Assembly: GCF_900156425.1 (NCBI RefSeq)
Contig: NZ_FTNO01000004.1
Location: 186,001 to 250,000 of the forward strand
Source of the DNA: Haladaptatus litoreus
GTDB taxonomy: Archaea; Halobacteriota; Halobacteria; Halobacteriales; Haladaptataceae
Direction of reading: 5' to 3'
Length of the DNA: 64,000 bases
Shown in pieces: positions 44,009-53,056 of the stretch. Made by a program: the position numbers and the translations under genes. Within the stretch, counting starts at the first letter, position 1; every line of letters begins with the position of its first letter. Below the pieces are notes generated by a model that was not told the DNA's origin, did no database searches, and saw only the letters and a list, made by a program, of their open reading frames with translations.

Positions 44009-44695
44009 CTATGACAACTCAACCCACTTCGTCGTCGGTAGATCTGGAGCGTGCCAGCGATGCTCGGCAGACATGTTGTCACGCTTTCGAAGTTCAACCC
44101 GTGCATCGAAAATCCCTGTCTCCCACAAGTTCTGAACGTGGGGGTCAGAATCTGGAAGCGCGACGTGATAATGGGCAAGCCCTCGAGCATCGAGAATCTG
44201 CATTCGCAGCGAGCGCAGCATTTGTAGGAGCTCGACGTCGTCAAGAGCGGAGGGAAGGCAATCAAGTGAATCCATACCGAAACGAAGCTGAGCTGGCTTA
44301 AGGCCGCCGAATTCTGATTCGTACGTTTTGATGGTCCGGGTGAGGTTCAATTGAACGGCTTGGAGATCATCAGTAGAAATGTATGCATCGGTAAGTGACC
44401 GAGTTTCCGAATTCCGTTCAGCATCGAGATCGATATCAATGATTGTCGTCGCAGGAGTATCGAAAGAGACGCTGTCAGCGAAATAATCACGGGCCTGCGC
44501 GGCATCGGAAGCAGCGAGTGCGAGGATACGTTTTCGGTGACGTTGAGAGTCATTACTGAACATTGTCCGAGAACAGGTTGCACGAACGCCAGCAGTTACG
44601 TCACCAGTGACGAGAAGATTACTGCCCGACGCTTTGAGCTCCGAGAGAAACACTTGGAATTCGCCAGCTGGCCCGCGTGTGAAATCGGTGGCCAT
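44009..44695 (-). CDS. DUF7504-like (RecA-fold-related) protein
   Basis: A 228-residue protein resembling the haloarchaeal DUF7504 family of degenerate RecA/KaiC-like proteins. The strand SNLLVTGDVTAGVRATCSRT lies where a P-loop would be but lacks GKS/GKT. Later parts are RILALAASDAAQARDYF, TPATTIIDIDLDA, LRFGMDSLDCLPSALDD (about 136) and LQILDARGLAHYHVALPDSD. Such proteins are thought to belong to signalling or regulatory systems. It is followed on the same strand by a broken gene. The family name is my best recognition and is not certain. Confidence 0.6.
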   Translation of the reverse strand: MATDFTRGPAGEFQVFLSELKASGSNLLVTGDVTAGVRATCSRTMFSNDSQRHRKRILALAASDAAQARDYFADSVSFDTPATTIIDIDLDAERNSETRSLTDAYISTDDLQAVQLNLTRTIKTYESEFGGLKPAQLRFGMDSLDCLPSALDDVELLQMLRSLRMQILDARGLAHYHVALPDSDPHVQNLWETGIFDARVELRKRDNMSAEHRWHAPDLPTTKWVELS

Positions 44696-44848
44696 TGGGT
44701 CAATTGTTTGGATTGTTCAATTGTAAATAAGTATTTCGAAACACTATAGAAGATAAATATATTATAATATTTCTAGACATATATTTTCTATAGCGAGACG
44801 AAACATTTCCTTACAGGCAGTTAATGATATCCATATGACATTATAATT

Positions 44849-45541
44849 GGCACTGTCTATATAAGGACGAGCAGGTCGAAGAGCTAGTTGTTCATGCTAC
44901 TCTCAAACCTGCTCAGAGGGAGTTTAGACACGGCTACGCTTGAATGTTGGGAGCGTGGAGCCGGACGGATGTTCGCTCAGGGAAACAAAAGCGATTCTTG
45001 CGCTCCTCGGCGTAAAACGGTCGCATCAAGCGATCTTTCAATAGGTTCATCGGGTATCTGACAGCGTCTCCGTCCCGCCGTCGGTATCGCCGACGCGGGT
45101 CGCGGTGGACGAAACCGCTGTCAAAATCAACGGCGAGTGGTCTTGGGTGTACGCTGCAATAGACACAGAAACAAAGTTACTGCTCGATGTCAAAGTGTTT
45201 GATCGGCATGGCACTGATCAAGCGGCTGCGTTTCTAGCTGATTTGGCCGAGAAACACGATCTCTCGAACGCTATGTTTCTCGTTGATGGCTACGGGTATC
45301 GGACTACCCTCTTTCGAGTTGGATTGCGCGGTCGGCTCGACTACACAGAGCGAAACCTGATCGAAAAGTGGTTTCACACGCTCAAACAGCGGATCGACCG
45401 CTTTCATACGTCGTGGGTGGGCAGTCGGCCAAGCGTCCAGCGCTGGCTTGAACAGTTTGTGCATTACTATAATCATCAACGACCGCATCAATCGCTCAAC
45501 AACCGAACGCCTGTCGAGGAGGAGCTTAACTAGACAGTGCC
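44849..45541 (+). mobile_element. IS6-family (ISH14-like) insertion element, inactivated
   Basis: About 693 bp bounded by perfect 11-bp terminal inverted repeats, GGCACTGTCTA (44849-44859) and TAGACAGTGCC (45531-45541). It carries a defective transposase on the plus strand. No direct target repeat flanks it, which suggests a rearrangement after insertion. Its right end abuts a galactokinase remnant. Confidence 0.8.
44939..45533 (+). pseudogene. IS6-family DDE transposase, N-terminus broken
   Basis: From 45105 an open frame of 142 codons keeps the DDE core: VDETAVKINGEWSWVYAAID (first Asp), MFLVDGYGYR (second Asp) and YTERNLIEKWFHTLKQRIDR (Glu), ending in a typical HYYNHQRPHQSLNNRTP. In the same frame upstream a TAG (after HQAIFQ, near 45048) replaces a likely Trp codon. 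Further upstream the reading (TATLECWERGAG) is in another frame, so there is also a frameshift. The transposase cannot be made whole. Confidence 0.82.
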
Positions 45542-45807
45542 GTACGAGGTAAGTTGTCTTGAATTAGATATGGTTATTAATTGGGTAGATGAAACAGAAG
45601 GCCTCATCGGAGCTCGGATGACAGGAGGTGGCTTTGGTGGATCCGTTATCGGACTCACAACATCTGATGATCTAAATTCATTTAAAATTAATCGAAAAAT
45701 CGCATTTAGCAGAAATTGGTATCGAACCACAAATCTATACCAGTCAGCCGTCAGATGGTGTTACATATATAAAATGTGAGAATACATCGCGAAATCATAC
45801 GATGTAA
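45542..45807 (+). pseudogene. galK: Galactokinase, C-terminal remnant
   Basis: Directly after the IS6 end, one frame reads YEVSCLELDMVINWVDETEG, then LIGARMTGGGFGGSVIGLTT, the GHMP-kinase glycine-rich motif of galactokinase. Then the frame shifts: EIGIEPQIYTSQPSDGVTYI continues in another frame to the TAA at 45805, giving the normal galactokinase C-terminus. The 5' two-thirds are missing. The fragment is visibly AT-rich, suggesting it came from a donor with lower GC. Confidence 0.75.
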
Positions 45808-46065
45808 CATCATCCTCCATTATCAATCCAAATATCTCATGATGGATTTTTATTCATGAAATAATTCTAAGAACCCAAGTCATGAGGGAAGGGATACTAG
45901 TTGCCAGCATTACTATTCATAGTTCAGATATTTGTGTAAGCTACTAAGCAAAGAGCACTATATATGCTTCAATAGTTACGGGATATGTATCGTTACTATA
46001 CACTACTTTGTTAATAACAACCATGATCAGAATATCTAAATGTGCAGAAAAGAATGGGAATAATA

Positions 46066-47136
46066 ATGAATCGGCGAACACTGCTCAAAACGGCCCTCCC
46101 CACAAGTCTCTTATTGGCTGGTTGCGCTACTCAGTCAGATGAATCCGATACTCCAACCTCAACCCAGATATCAACAATAAAAACGACACGCTTGCAGCCC
46201 CAAACCACCCAACGAACGGAATCCACAACAGAACCCAAGACAAACAGCACAACACAATCTACGACAGAGCAGGAAACACCTAGTACAACCCAGTCAACGA
46301 CTAGTACGACTGAATCCACAACTGAACCAGAAACACCTAGCACGACCGAATCCACAACCCCACAAACAACTCGTACATCTCAATCGACAACTGAGACAGA
46401 ACCACCCAGTACAACTCGGTCAACGACTAGTACGACCGAATCCACAACCGAACCAGAGACATCTAGCACAACCCCATCGACGACAGAACCAGAACCACCC
46501 AGCACAACCCAATCTACAACGTCGCAAACGACAACCAGCACCAAACAACCAACTACAACGGTTTCTCACACGGCACCGAACCACCCATCGACGAAGGGAG
46601 TATTCAATGAACCAACGCGTGGGCCAACACCATTCAGTACGGATGCAACCCTTATTGCATTCGAGGATCCGTCTTGCCCCACGTGTATAGATTTTGAGAA
46701 GAAAACATATCCAAAGCTCAAACGCAACCATATCGATTCAGGAGAACTGTCTTTCGTCTTGCGAATGATACCCATCGTCGATGAGTGGGGAGCCCGCGCA
46801 ATCTATGCACTTGAAGCAGCTTACGCTCGGGATGAGCAAGCGTTCTGGGATCTGAAAACATACTACTTCAGTAAACAGAATCAATTCAACAAAAGAAATG
46901 TATTCTCAAAAACGAAATCGTTTATCAATTATAATACACAGTTAAGCGGACGGGCTATCGTTCGGGACGCAAAATCAAAAGTACATAGAAAACAGGTACA
47001 AGAGGATACTTCTGTCGCAAAGGCCGCAGACGTTCCTGGGACGCCAACATTTTTTGCCTTCAGATCTGATGAGTATGTCACAAAAATCGTCGGGAAACAA
47101 AGTTATAGTATCTTTAAAAATGTACTTGGACTCTAG
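46066..47136 (+). CDS. Lipoprotein with long Ser/Thr-rich stalk and DsbA-like thioredoxin domain
   Basis: A 356-residue protein. The N-terminus NRRTLLKTALPTSLLLAGC is a twin-arginine signal with a lipobox (Cys20). Residues about 22-180 are a low-complexity stalk of repeated Thr, Ser, Pro and Glu units (STTESTTEPETPSTT and variants), a likely O-glycosylation region. Residues about 190-356 form a DsbA-like domain: LIAFEDPSCPTCIDFEKK holds the CPTC redox motif, and VPGTPTFFAF the cis-proline. It is probably a surface-anchored disulfide oxidoreductase. ATG 46066 is chosen so the Arg pair is near the start; a GTG at 46042 is possible. Confidence 0.85.
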   Translation: MNRRTLLKTALPTSLLLAGCATQSDESDTPTSTQISTIKTTRLQPQTTQRTESTTEPKTNSTTQSTTEQETPSTTQSTTSTTESTTEPETPSTTESTTPQTTRTSQSTTETEPPSTTRSTTSTTESTTEPETSSTTPSTTEPEPPSTTQSTTSQTTTSTKQPTTTVSHTAPNHPSTKGVFNEPTRGPTPFSTDATLIAFEDPSCPTCIDFEKKTYPKLKRNHIDSGELSFVLRMIPIVDEWGARAIYALEAAYARDEQAFWDLKTYYFSKQNQFNKRNVFSKTKSFINYNTQLSGRAIVRDAKSKVHRKQVQEDTSVAKAADVPGTPTFFAFRSDEYVTKIVGKQSYSIFKNVLGL

Positions 47137-47195
47137 AAGTTAGCATATCGGTTTGCAAAACTAATGTAAGCAGTACGGCACTCGATTGCAAGTGA

Positions 47196-47240
47196 CATTC
47201 TCCCCATCGTTTACGACGGGGCTTCCCCTCCTGAAAGAGT
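47196..47240 (-). repeat. TnpB-element right-end remnant
   Basis: GTGACATTCTCCCCATCGTT followed by TACGACGGGGCTTCCCC is a minus-strand right end with its terminal hairpin (CCCCATCG/CGACGGGG), like those at 16952 and 24109. No tnpB follows. Confidence 0.5.
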
Positions 47241-47313
47241 GGGGTTTTACCCGGCTGCATTTATAACTAATGTACAGTATATTCAATTATGAATATATTG
47301 AGTAAAAGGGTCG

Positions 47314-47799
47314 CTATTTGCCAACCAAGGTATGCTTTAGCCATCCAGACACAGATTGGATGAGTGAGCGGACGGTAGATACTGACCGAGTATTTGAAGT
47401 TGTTGTGTTGTCGGATTTCTCGGACAATCTTTGATAGGCTTGGTTTTTCTCATCGATTATGGATTCATACTTATCAATGGATTTTTGATGCCTAATCTTA
47501 TTAGCCTGAATAGTACTTTCAAGCGATGCGATCTCCTCTTCGAGATTCTCAACATCTGCTTTGAGATTGACGATTTGGTCGTTCAGTGTCTCACGCTCTG
47601 ATTCAAGGAGGTTAACCTCTGCTTGGAGTGTGGCGATCCGAACGTGATTTCTGAGATGTTGGGAAGAACTGTATCGATTCAGACATTGTGAGTGTATGTC
47701 CTCATGATCATCAATTAGGGGTGCTGTAGAGCCATTCGATGCCAGTTCATTAGTGTTGCTGCTATTTCCTGTATCGGAGTGGCCGGACTGAGAATGCAT
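47314..47799 (-). CDS. Coiled-coil protein, function unknown
   Basis: A 161-residue protein. An N-terminal Ser/Asn-rich stretch (about 1-30) leads to a continuous heptad region (about 52-130: IATLQAEVNLLESERETLND, QIVNLKADVENLEEEIASLE), then a Ser/Thr-rich segment and a C-terminus VRSLIQSVSGWLKHTLVGK that could be amphipathic. No family recognised. It may be a structural or partner protein. Confidence 0.65.
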   Translation of the reverse strand: MHSQSGHSDTGNSSNTNELASNGSTAPLIDDHEDIHSQCLNRYSSSQHLRNHVRIATLQAEVNLLESERETLNDQIVNLKADVENLEEEIASLESTIQANKIRHQKSIDKYESIIDEKNQAYQRLSEKSDNTTTSNTRSVSTVRSLIQSVSGWLKHTLVGK

Positions 47800-47937
47800 C
47801 AGTTAGTATAATATATGAATACAGGTATCATATATAAAAAAGTCAGTCAGTCAGTAGTCGGACAATAGTTAAAAAATCGACAGCAGAGAAAACGACTACT
47901 TCCAATGCACATCGTGCAGCTATAAACACCATACAAA

Positions 47938-48225
47938 CTTAAATGCCGCTGCGAAAGTCGGGAAACGAGAGAGGGAACCTTGCACGACCTAACACGTCGG
48001 ATAAAGTGAATCGTGCTCCTCGCTGGTTGAGCACTTGCTGGCATTGACGCCCGTTGTATACGGGGAGGAAGGCCGCTGTGACACGACTGTTTGTGCTAGA
48101 AAGCACACCCTCGGCCATAGTTGGGCGGTGACCTTCGACGGGCCACGCGAAAGCATTTTTGAGTCCTGAGAAAACGCGAAACCCCAATATCCCCTTTGGG
48201 AATCTTCGCCTTTGAAGACGGAACG
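47938..48225 (+). mobile_element. TnpB-element right-end/omega-RNA remnant without tnpB
   Basis: About 290 bases matching the right-end region after the tnpB fragment at 24353 (read from its minus strand): GAGAGGGAACCTTGCACG, GGCCGCTGTGACACGACT, GCACACCCTCGGCCATAGTT, ACGCGAAAGC and CCCCAATATCCCCTTTGGGA. The final hairpin has decayed. No TnpB sequence is left in front of it. Confidence 0.6.
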
Positions 48226-48229
48226 AACG

Positions 48230-48838
48230 TCACTCTCTCCACTGAATGAGTTGGTCCGCTCCGGATTCGGAGTATGTCAACTGTACTGCCACATCAACGG
48301 AAGAAGCTGCCTCCTTCGGCACTTCGAACGCAATGGTTGTGGATGCTGACCCACCGGGTTCCACCGACGATGAGACGAACTGTTGCCAATTCTTGGCAGC
48401 TGGTTCTGCTACATCGTACTGTTCATCGTCCGCCCGTATTGATGCCGTCGTCCCTTCGGGAAGCGACTGCGACGACTCTGCTGAGTTGTTCAGCTTAAAT
48501 GTTACAAGACCGAACATCTTCCCATCAGCCGATTTTGATGTCGTTCCATCGTGTTTGTAAGAGCTGGACACATCACCCCCTGTGGCTGCAATTTTGAGAT
48601 CATTACCGACACTTGTGTACTCTCCGAATGCGACAGTGCGTATTTCACCGCTCGTCGTGGTTGAGTCCGACGTTGTCGCCTCACTCGTTGTTTCGGATGT
48701 CGTTTCACTTTCCGTTGTTCTTGTTGTGGTGGTTTGATCCGTCGAGATTGTTGTTGAACCGGTATCATCTCCATCGGAGGAACAGCCCGCAAGAAGAACT
48801 ACGCTCGTCATACTTGTCATAAACGTGCGACGTTTCAT
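48230..48838 (-). CDS. Tat lipoprotein with Ser/Thr-rich linker and DUF4352-like domain
   Basis: A 202-residue exported lipoprotein. KRRTFMTSMTSVVLLAGC is a twin-arginine signal with a lipobox (Cys19), followed by a Thr/Ser/Glu linker (about 25-65). The C-terminal domain (about 66-200) has the beta-sandwich pattern of DUF4352: GEYTSVGNDLKIAAT, FGLVTFKLNNSAESSQ and a final VDVAVQLTYSES. These domains are ligand- or stress-related surface modules of unclear function. It converges with a TnpB right-end remnant. Confidence 0.82.
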   Translation of the reverse strand: MKRRTFMTSMTSVVLLAGCSSDGDDTGSTTISTDQTTTTRTTESETTSETTSEATTSDSTTTSGEIRTVAFGEYTSVGNDLKIAATGGDVSSSYKHDGTTSKSADGKMFGLVTFKLNNSAESSQSLPEGTTASIRADDEQYDVAEPAAKNWQQFVSSSVEPGGSASTTIAFEVPKEAASSVDVAVQLTYSESGADQLIQWRE

Positions 48839-49247
48839 GGCAGATGATTGTTTTTAGTCAAAGCGTATTTTACTATCGGCCATTTCGATAACTGATTAGC
48901 GAATCTCGCCCGAAAATAATAGCAGAAAGCTGAGTTTGCTGGAATCAAGAAAAAGTTTGAAACCCGTACAGACGACAGCGATACGGATCACTCAGTGGGC
49001 TGTGATTGGCTTAGTGCGTTCTCTGTTAGCCCTATGTGCAATCGGGCAACGCAACCTCCCCCAAGGAATGGTGCGAATCACGTGCATCTGCACTTTTTCC
49101 GAAAATTTTTGTTGAATATAATGTGTAATTGACTTAGACAGATTCGAGTCAACAGCGAAGATTATCGAAGTAGTCGAAACGTAAAATACGGAGCTACAAA
49201 ACCAGCGAATACAAGCGCCAATTGAGCCTGCTACAAGAGCATCGTCG
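48839..49247. other. Intergenic stretch, no gene recognised
   Basis: About 410 bases with no supported coding region. The segment 49000-49240 has uneven composition and may be an old element scar. No terminal repeats or hairpins of the families seen elsewhere were found. Confidence 0.3.
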
Positions 49248-49484
49248 CTATTCAGGGCTGTAATCAGTCAGCCGTAGCTTTCCTTCGACTTCATAGATGT
49301 GGCCACGCATGTAGAGCTGTTCGATGATATCCTCGGCCGCAGGCTGCTCGAGCTCCTCGCTATTCTTGAGGATCGTATATGCTTGCTCGTACGTGAGCTC
49401 ACCTTTGTTTGGGAGTGCACATGCGAGTGCGTCGAGCGACTCTTGCGCAAGTGGTGTGAGTGGTGATCGCCGATTCGAAATCAT
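49248..49484 (-). CDS. Small winged-helix-like protein, function unknown
   Basis: A 78-residue protein starting MISNRRSPLTPLAQESLDAL. It has a helix-turn-helix-like layout: LTYEQAYTILKNSEELEQPA, then AEDIIEQLYMRGHIYEVEGK, and a strand LRLTDY. The pattern suggests a compact winged-helix domain but no family is certain. The ATG at 49484 is preferred to a longer frame from 49541, whose first 19 residues do not look like the rest. Confidence 0.6.
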   Translation of the reverse strand: MISNRRSPLTPLAQESLDALACALPNKGELTYEQAYTILKNSEELEQPAAEDIIEQLYMRGHIYEVEGKLRLTDYSPE

Positions 49485-49674
49485 CGATGTAATCTCATAT
49501 ACGGGCACTAACAATGTAAATCCTCGGGATACAGCGCCCACCCATTTGTTGTTGGTCTGTTAAAACAAGGGGGGGGGTATATCGGCGTGAAAAGATACGA
49601 ATGCCACAGGAGTCACAATACGGACTGAACTAGACAATAGCAGGTTCCTTTTCGAAGGTGATGATTTTAGTAGA

Positions 49675-49698
49675 GACCCGCGTCTTCAGGCGCGGGTC
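49675..49698. repeat. GC-rich perfect hairpin (8-bp stem)
   Basis: GACCCGCG and CGCGGGTC enclose an 8-base loop in an otherwise AT-rich intergenic region upstream of the carboxypeptidase gene. It resembles an IS200/IS605 end hairpin; a terminator is the alternative. Nothing else in 49485-49898 was recognised apart from a run of nine G at 49569. Confidence 0.45.
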
Positions 49699-49898
49699 GG
49701 ACAATAGCCAAAACGATCGAATGCTACTATTTTCTTGACTGCCCAGTGTTTGCTCACATTTTGGCTAATAATATTAATACTTGTTAATAATAAATATTTG
49801 CTTCTCGGTTAGCTAGCACGGGTTTGTTTACCGTTAAGGAAATATAAGTTCATGTAACATCTCGCGTGAGGAAGAAATTCACACGCAGATTAGTGACT

Positions 49899-52706
49899 AT
49901 GAGTAACGATCGACAACACGAGCAGACTGAATCACACAACGAAACAAATCGATACACCGCTGAAAATGCAGCAAAACTCGAACAGAGTGCATTCGATGGC
50001 AGCTCAATCGGCCGACGCACATTCTTAAGCGTCGCAGCTGCAACCGGTGCCGCGCTTGCCTTGCCTAGTACGGTATCAGCTGAGGTCTCTGATGAGGCGA
50101 TGACCGACCTCGCGGAGTTTGCCGTCAACGCCGCACCAGATGACCACCAAGTAACACTGGTCATCGAATTCGAGGATACGGATGCGCTCAACGTGTTTTA
50201 CGATGAGTATGGCGAACCAGACTGGGACATCGAAGAAGATGATTTACCCCCAAAAGCCATACCCCGTGAGAAGCCAACCCCTGCAGCCCACGCCTATCTC
50301 ACTGCTGACGAGCTCGCAAACGCTCTCGATCGCGGTGGTATCGAGTTCGTCGACTTCTCACCAGGTGCAAATCCGTTTTGGAAGCTTGGCGATGCCTATG
50401 CCGATCGTGTTTTCCCCAAGGTTGAGAATGCACGTGACTTTGTTTCCCACAGCGAGCTAAACCAGGGTCTCCATTACCTGGCAGAAGAATATACAGATCG
50501 CCTCCGCGTACGCGCGATCGGCCAGAGTCCGGGCTGGGAAAATCTATATACAGGCGATGACCCCGATCCTAAGGATATCTATGTTGCAGAAGTCACAGAG
50601 AATATCCAAGATGAATCATCATTTGCAGAGAAAGACAAAGTTGTTTTCTCACTTAGCATCCATGGTGACGAACCAGCGGGTCGCGTGGCTGGCACTCGGA
50701 TCATCGAAGAGGCCGCAAAAGGCATAGCCGACGATTTCGAGGACGTTCTCTCCGACATCGTCATCGTATTTGTCTTTATTAATCCGGATGGCTGGGTCGT
50801 GCGAAAGCCGCAGTATGAATTTGAGACATGGTGGGGCAGTACGGAACGATTCCGATATGACCGTGGAAACGCAGCCATTGGAGATACGAATCGACAGTAC
50901 CCGACGATGGGATGGGTCTCTCCCGAGTACTGGCCCGCCGAGCCTGAAGATACACCTGAAGTACGTCCTGATGACCCAGAAGGTCGGGGATACGAAGAGA
51001 TGGTTCCAGACGCACTGGCGGTTGTCGAACACCTACGTGGATACGACAACGTCGAGTATCTCTGCGACTATCACATGATGGACCTCTCGGAATCGATGGT
51101 ATTGAATCTCGAATCCAATGCACCCTACAATCATATTGGGACACACAACCTCGACGAGGTCAATATTCGTATTGACAACGGAATGCAAGCTCACTGGGGC
51201 AGCCCTGAAACAATTGCCGATGATACGTCTCGCGCCAGCAAGGCTATTCACGGCGTCGAAGGATACGTTCCGGAACGACTGCTAGATTATGGGACGATTT
51301 ACGACTCACTAAGTTATCAAATCACTGGTGGGTTGCTTGGCTGGGCGGGGCAACCCGAAGAATTCGGCGGTCTTGGTGCGGTTACGGTCGCCCCAGAGCT
51401 AGTGCTTCGAGACGGCTATGATTGGAAGCCATTTATCGAGCGTCGTCTAGAGATGGCATACCGCATCTCGATGCGCGAGTACGCTGAAATGACGGCCGCA
51501 AAGACAAACGCAACTGTCGCTACCGGTGGACAGGATACCGCCTACGTCAGCTCCAATATCTTGACGCGTCGATCGGCGGATCTCCCGTATACTGACGAAA
51601 AGCCGGGTAACGGAAAGGGCAAGGGTCGGGGGCGCACAACACGGGTTCAACGCCGTCATGAGACCGTCCAGCCGGGTCCCAGCGGGAGGGCGCGTGCATC
51701 GTCGGGAAGCACCACACATTCACTAGCTGTCCAGTTCACCGCCCACGGTATTGACGAGGGTGTCGTCAAGCTCGTCAATCCTGGTGGCCAAACCGTCCGT
51801 GAGATTGATCTTGCTGACCCGCTATCAGAAGATCAGGGTCACTTCTACGTCCCGAATCCGGACAATGGCGACTGGTCAATCGAATACAACGGTGAGGCCG
51901 AAATTAATGTCGAAATGGTTCTCCTCGAGACCGAGGATGAATACCCGGACCCTAAAGAAGTTCTCGGCTACTCCCAGCGCGAATACGTCGTTAACCCAAT
52001 GCAGTTTTTCGAGGATCTCGAGCCGTTCCTCGAGGAAGGGTCGATCGATGGCTTACGCGTCCACGACGTGCGTATCGGTCGGCTGATGCGGGGCAATTCC
52101 GGTAAACGACGGTATGACAATCTTGTTGTCTCGCACGACGATGGTGTCGACGATCGACAATACGTTTCGGCTATCGAGGAGTTCGTTGAGGCGGGTGGTG
52201 ATCTCGTACTTACCGACGCAGGAATCAACCTTCTTGGATCGCTCAACGTCGGTCAAGCTGCAGCTATTGAGGCTGATGATATCGAACATGGGACGACGGA
52301 CTTTCCGAATCTTAGGAATCGAGACCTCGATCATCCGCTGCTGATGGATATCAGACCAATCCAGCAGGAGATCTGGAAAATATCTCAGCTCGGCTATACA
52401 ACAGGCGATGATTCACCAATTTGGACCGTCAGCTCAGATGCCTTTACGGACGCTGGCGGCACTGTCGCCGGTAGCCTCGGCAGAGATGGAGACGTCGGTG
52501 CCGGAATGCTGTCAGCCGACGGTGCAGAAATCAGCGTAATCGGCTCTGTCCTGCCGCCAGCAAATCAGCGAGAGCTCCATCCCTTTGGCATGGCAGACTA
52601 TACACTGTCGTTTATGGGACACACGCTTATCTGCAATGCGCTTGGCTTCGAGCAGCACCGGTACGTGAATGGCGAACTCGTTGGGACGTGGGGTGAACTT
52701 CGGTAG
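49899..52706 (+). CDS. Tat-exported M14-family zinc carboxypeptidase
   Basis: A 935-residue secreted protein. A twin-arginine signal, SIGRRTFLSVAAATGAALAL, lies at about residues 36-55, preceded by a hydrophilic leader. The M14 domain (about 180-560) shows the zinc motif SIHGDEP (His and Glu, about 254), the substrate region FVFINPDGWVVRKP and a third-ligand His in CDYHMMDLS (about 391). The C-terminal part has a beta-sandwich (about 615-690) and a domain like a glutamine-amidotransferase/ThuA fold (about 720-930). It probably trims peptides or glutamyl polymers outside the cell. The ATG at 49899 follows an in-frame GTG at 49866. Confidence 0.85.
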   Translation: MSNDRQHEQTESHNETNRYTAENAAKLEQSAFDGSSIGRRTFLSVAAATGAALALPSTVSAEVSDEAMTDLAEFAVNAAPDDHQVTLVIEFEDTDALNVFYDEYGEPDWDIEEDDLPPKAIPREKPTPAAHAYLTADELANALDRGGIEFVDFSPGANPFWKLGDAYADRVFPKVENARDFVSHSELNQGLHYLAEEYTDRLRVRAIGQSPGWENLYTGDDPDPKDIYVAEVTENIQDESSFAEKDKVVFSLSIHGDEPAGRVAGTRIIEEAAKGIADDFEDVLSDIVIVFVFINPDGWVVRKPQYEFETWWGSTERFRYDRGNAAIGDTNRQYPTMGWVSPEYWPAEPEDTPEVRPDDPEGRGYEEMVPDALAVVEHLRGYDNVEYLCDYHMMDLSESMVLNLESNAPYNHIGTHNLDEVNIRIDNGMQAHWGSPETIADDTSRASKAIHGVEGYVPERLLDYGTIYDSLSYQITGGLLGWAGQPEEFGGLGAVTVAPELVLRDGYDWKPFIERRLEMAYRISMREYAEMTAAKTNATVATGGQDTAYVSSNILTRRSADLPYTDEKPGNGKGKGRGRTTRVQRRHETVQPGPSGRARASSGSTTHSLAVQFTAHGIDEGVVKLVNPGGQTVREIDLADPLSEDQGHFYVPNPDNGDWSIEYNGEAEINVEMVLLETEDEYPDPKEVLGYSQREYVVNPMQFFEDLEPFLEEGSIDGLRVHDVRIGRLMRGNSGKRRYDNLVVSHDDGVDDRQYVSAIEEFVEAGGDLVLTDAGINLLGSLNVGQAAAIEADDIEHGTTDFPNLRNRDLDHPLLMDIRPIQQEIWKISQLGYTTGDDSPIWTVSSDAFTDAGGTVAGSLGRDGDVGAGMLSADGAEISVIGSVLPPANQRELHPFGMADYTLSFMGHTLICNALGFEQHRYVNGELVGTWGELR

Positions 52707-52896
52707 GGGAAATCGAGAAGCACCGTTCTCCTTGTTTTTGAATCGTCTTCGAATCTGATTCGTGTTATGGGTGATTTGCTTTCAGCACGTGTTCTGAGCG
52801 TCGCAATTGTTCTTATTAGCAAAATCGTGTGTTGTGTCGACACCAAGCAAACTATTAACTTTCTAGACGAGCGTATGTCTGTTGGAGGCGATATCA

Positions 52897-53025
52897 ATGG
52901 CGCCGATTCCACACTTTCCGTCGGATGAACCAAGTGATGAGGACGCGCCCGACCTTAACGACTTAGTCGATCAAATATTAAACGGCGGAGATGACCCAAC
53001 GCCAACGGTTACTGATTGCAGGTGA
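52897..53025 (+). CDS. Small acidic protein (42 aa), possibly truncated
   Basis: ATG 52897 opens MAPIPHFPSDEPSDEDAPDL then NDLVDQILNGGDDPTPTVTD and CR. A GGAGG (52884-52888) sits 8 bases before the start, which is good support in a genome where most starts lack one. The stop comes just before a hairpin like the TnpB element ends, so a longer protein may have been cut. No family recognised. Confidence 0.5.
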   Translation: MAPIPHFPSDEPSDEDAPDLNDLVDQILNGGDDPTPTVTDCR

Positions 53026-53030
53026 AAAAG

Positions 53031-53050
53031 CCGCGCCCTTCAGGGCGGAA
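53031..53050. repeat. Hairpin between the small acidic gene and the ROK gene
   Basis: CGCCCTTCAGGGCG-type stem at the convergent 3' ends of the 42-residue gene and the ROK kinase. Similar stems end the TnpB elements in this window, so it is either an element remnant or a shared terminator. Confidence 0.4.
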
Positions 53051-53056
53051 AGGATT

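Noticed and set aside
46200-46560. Possible CRISPR-like repeats
   Set aside because: The repeats are irregular, lie inside a coding frame, and encode the Thr/Ser-rich stalk of a lipoprotein. There are no uniform repeats with unique spacers anywhere in the window.
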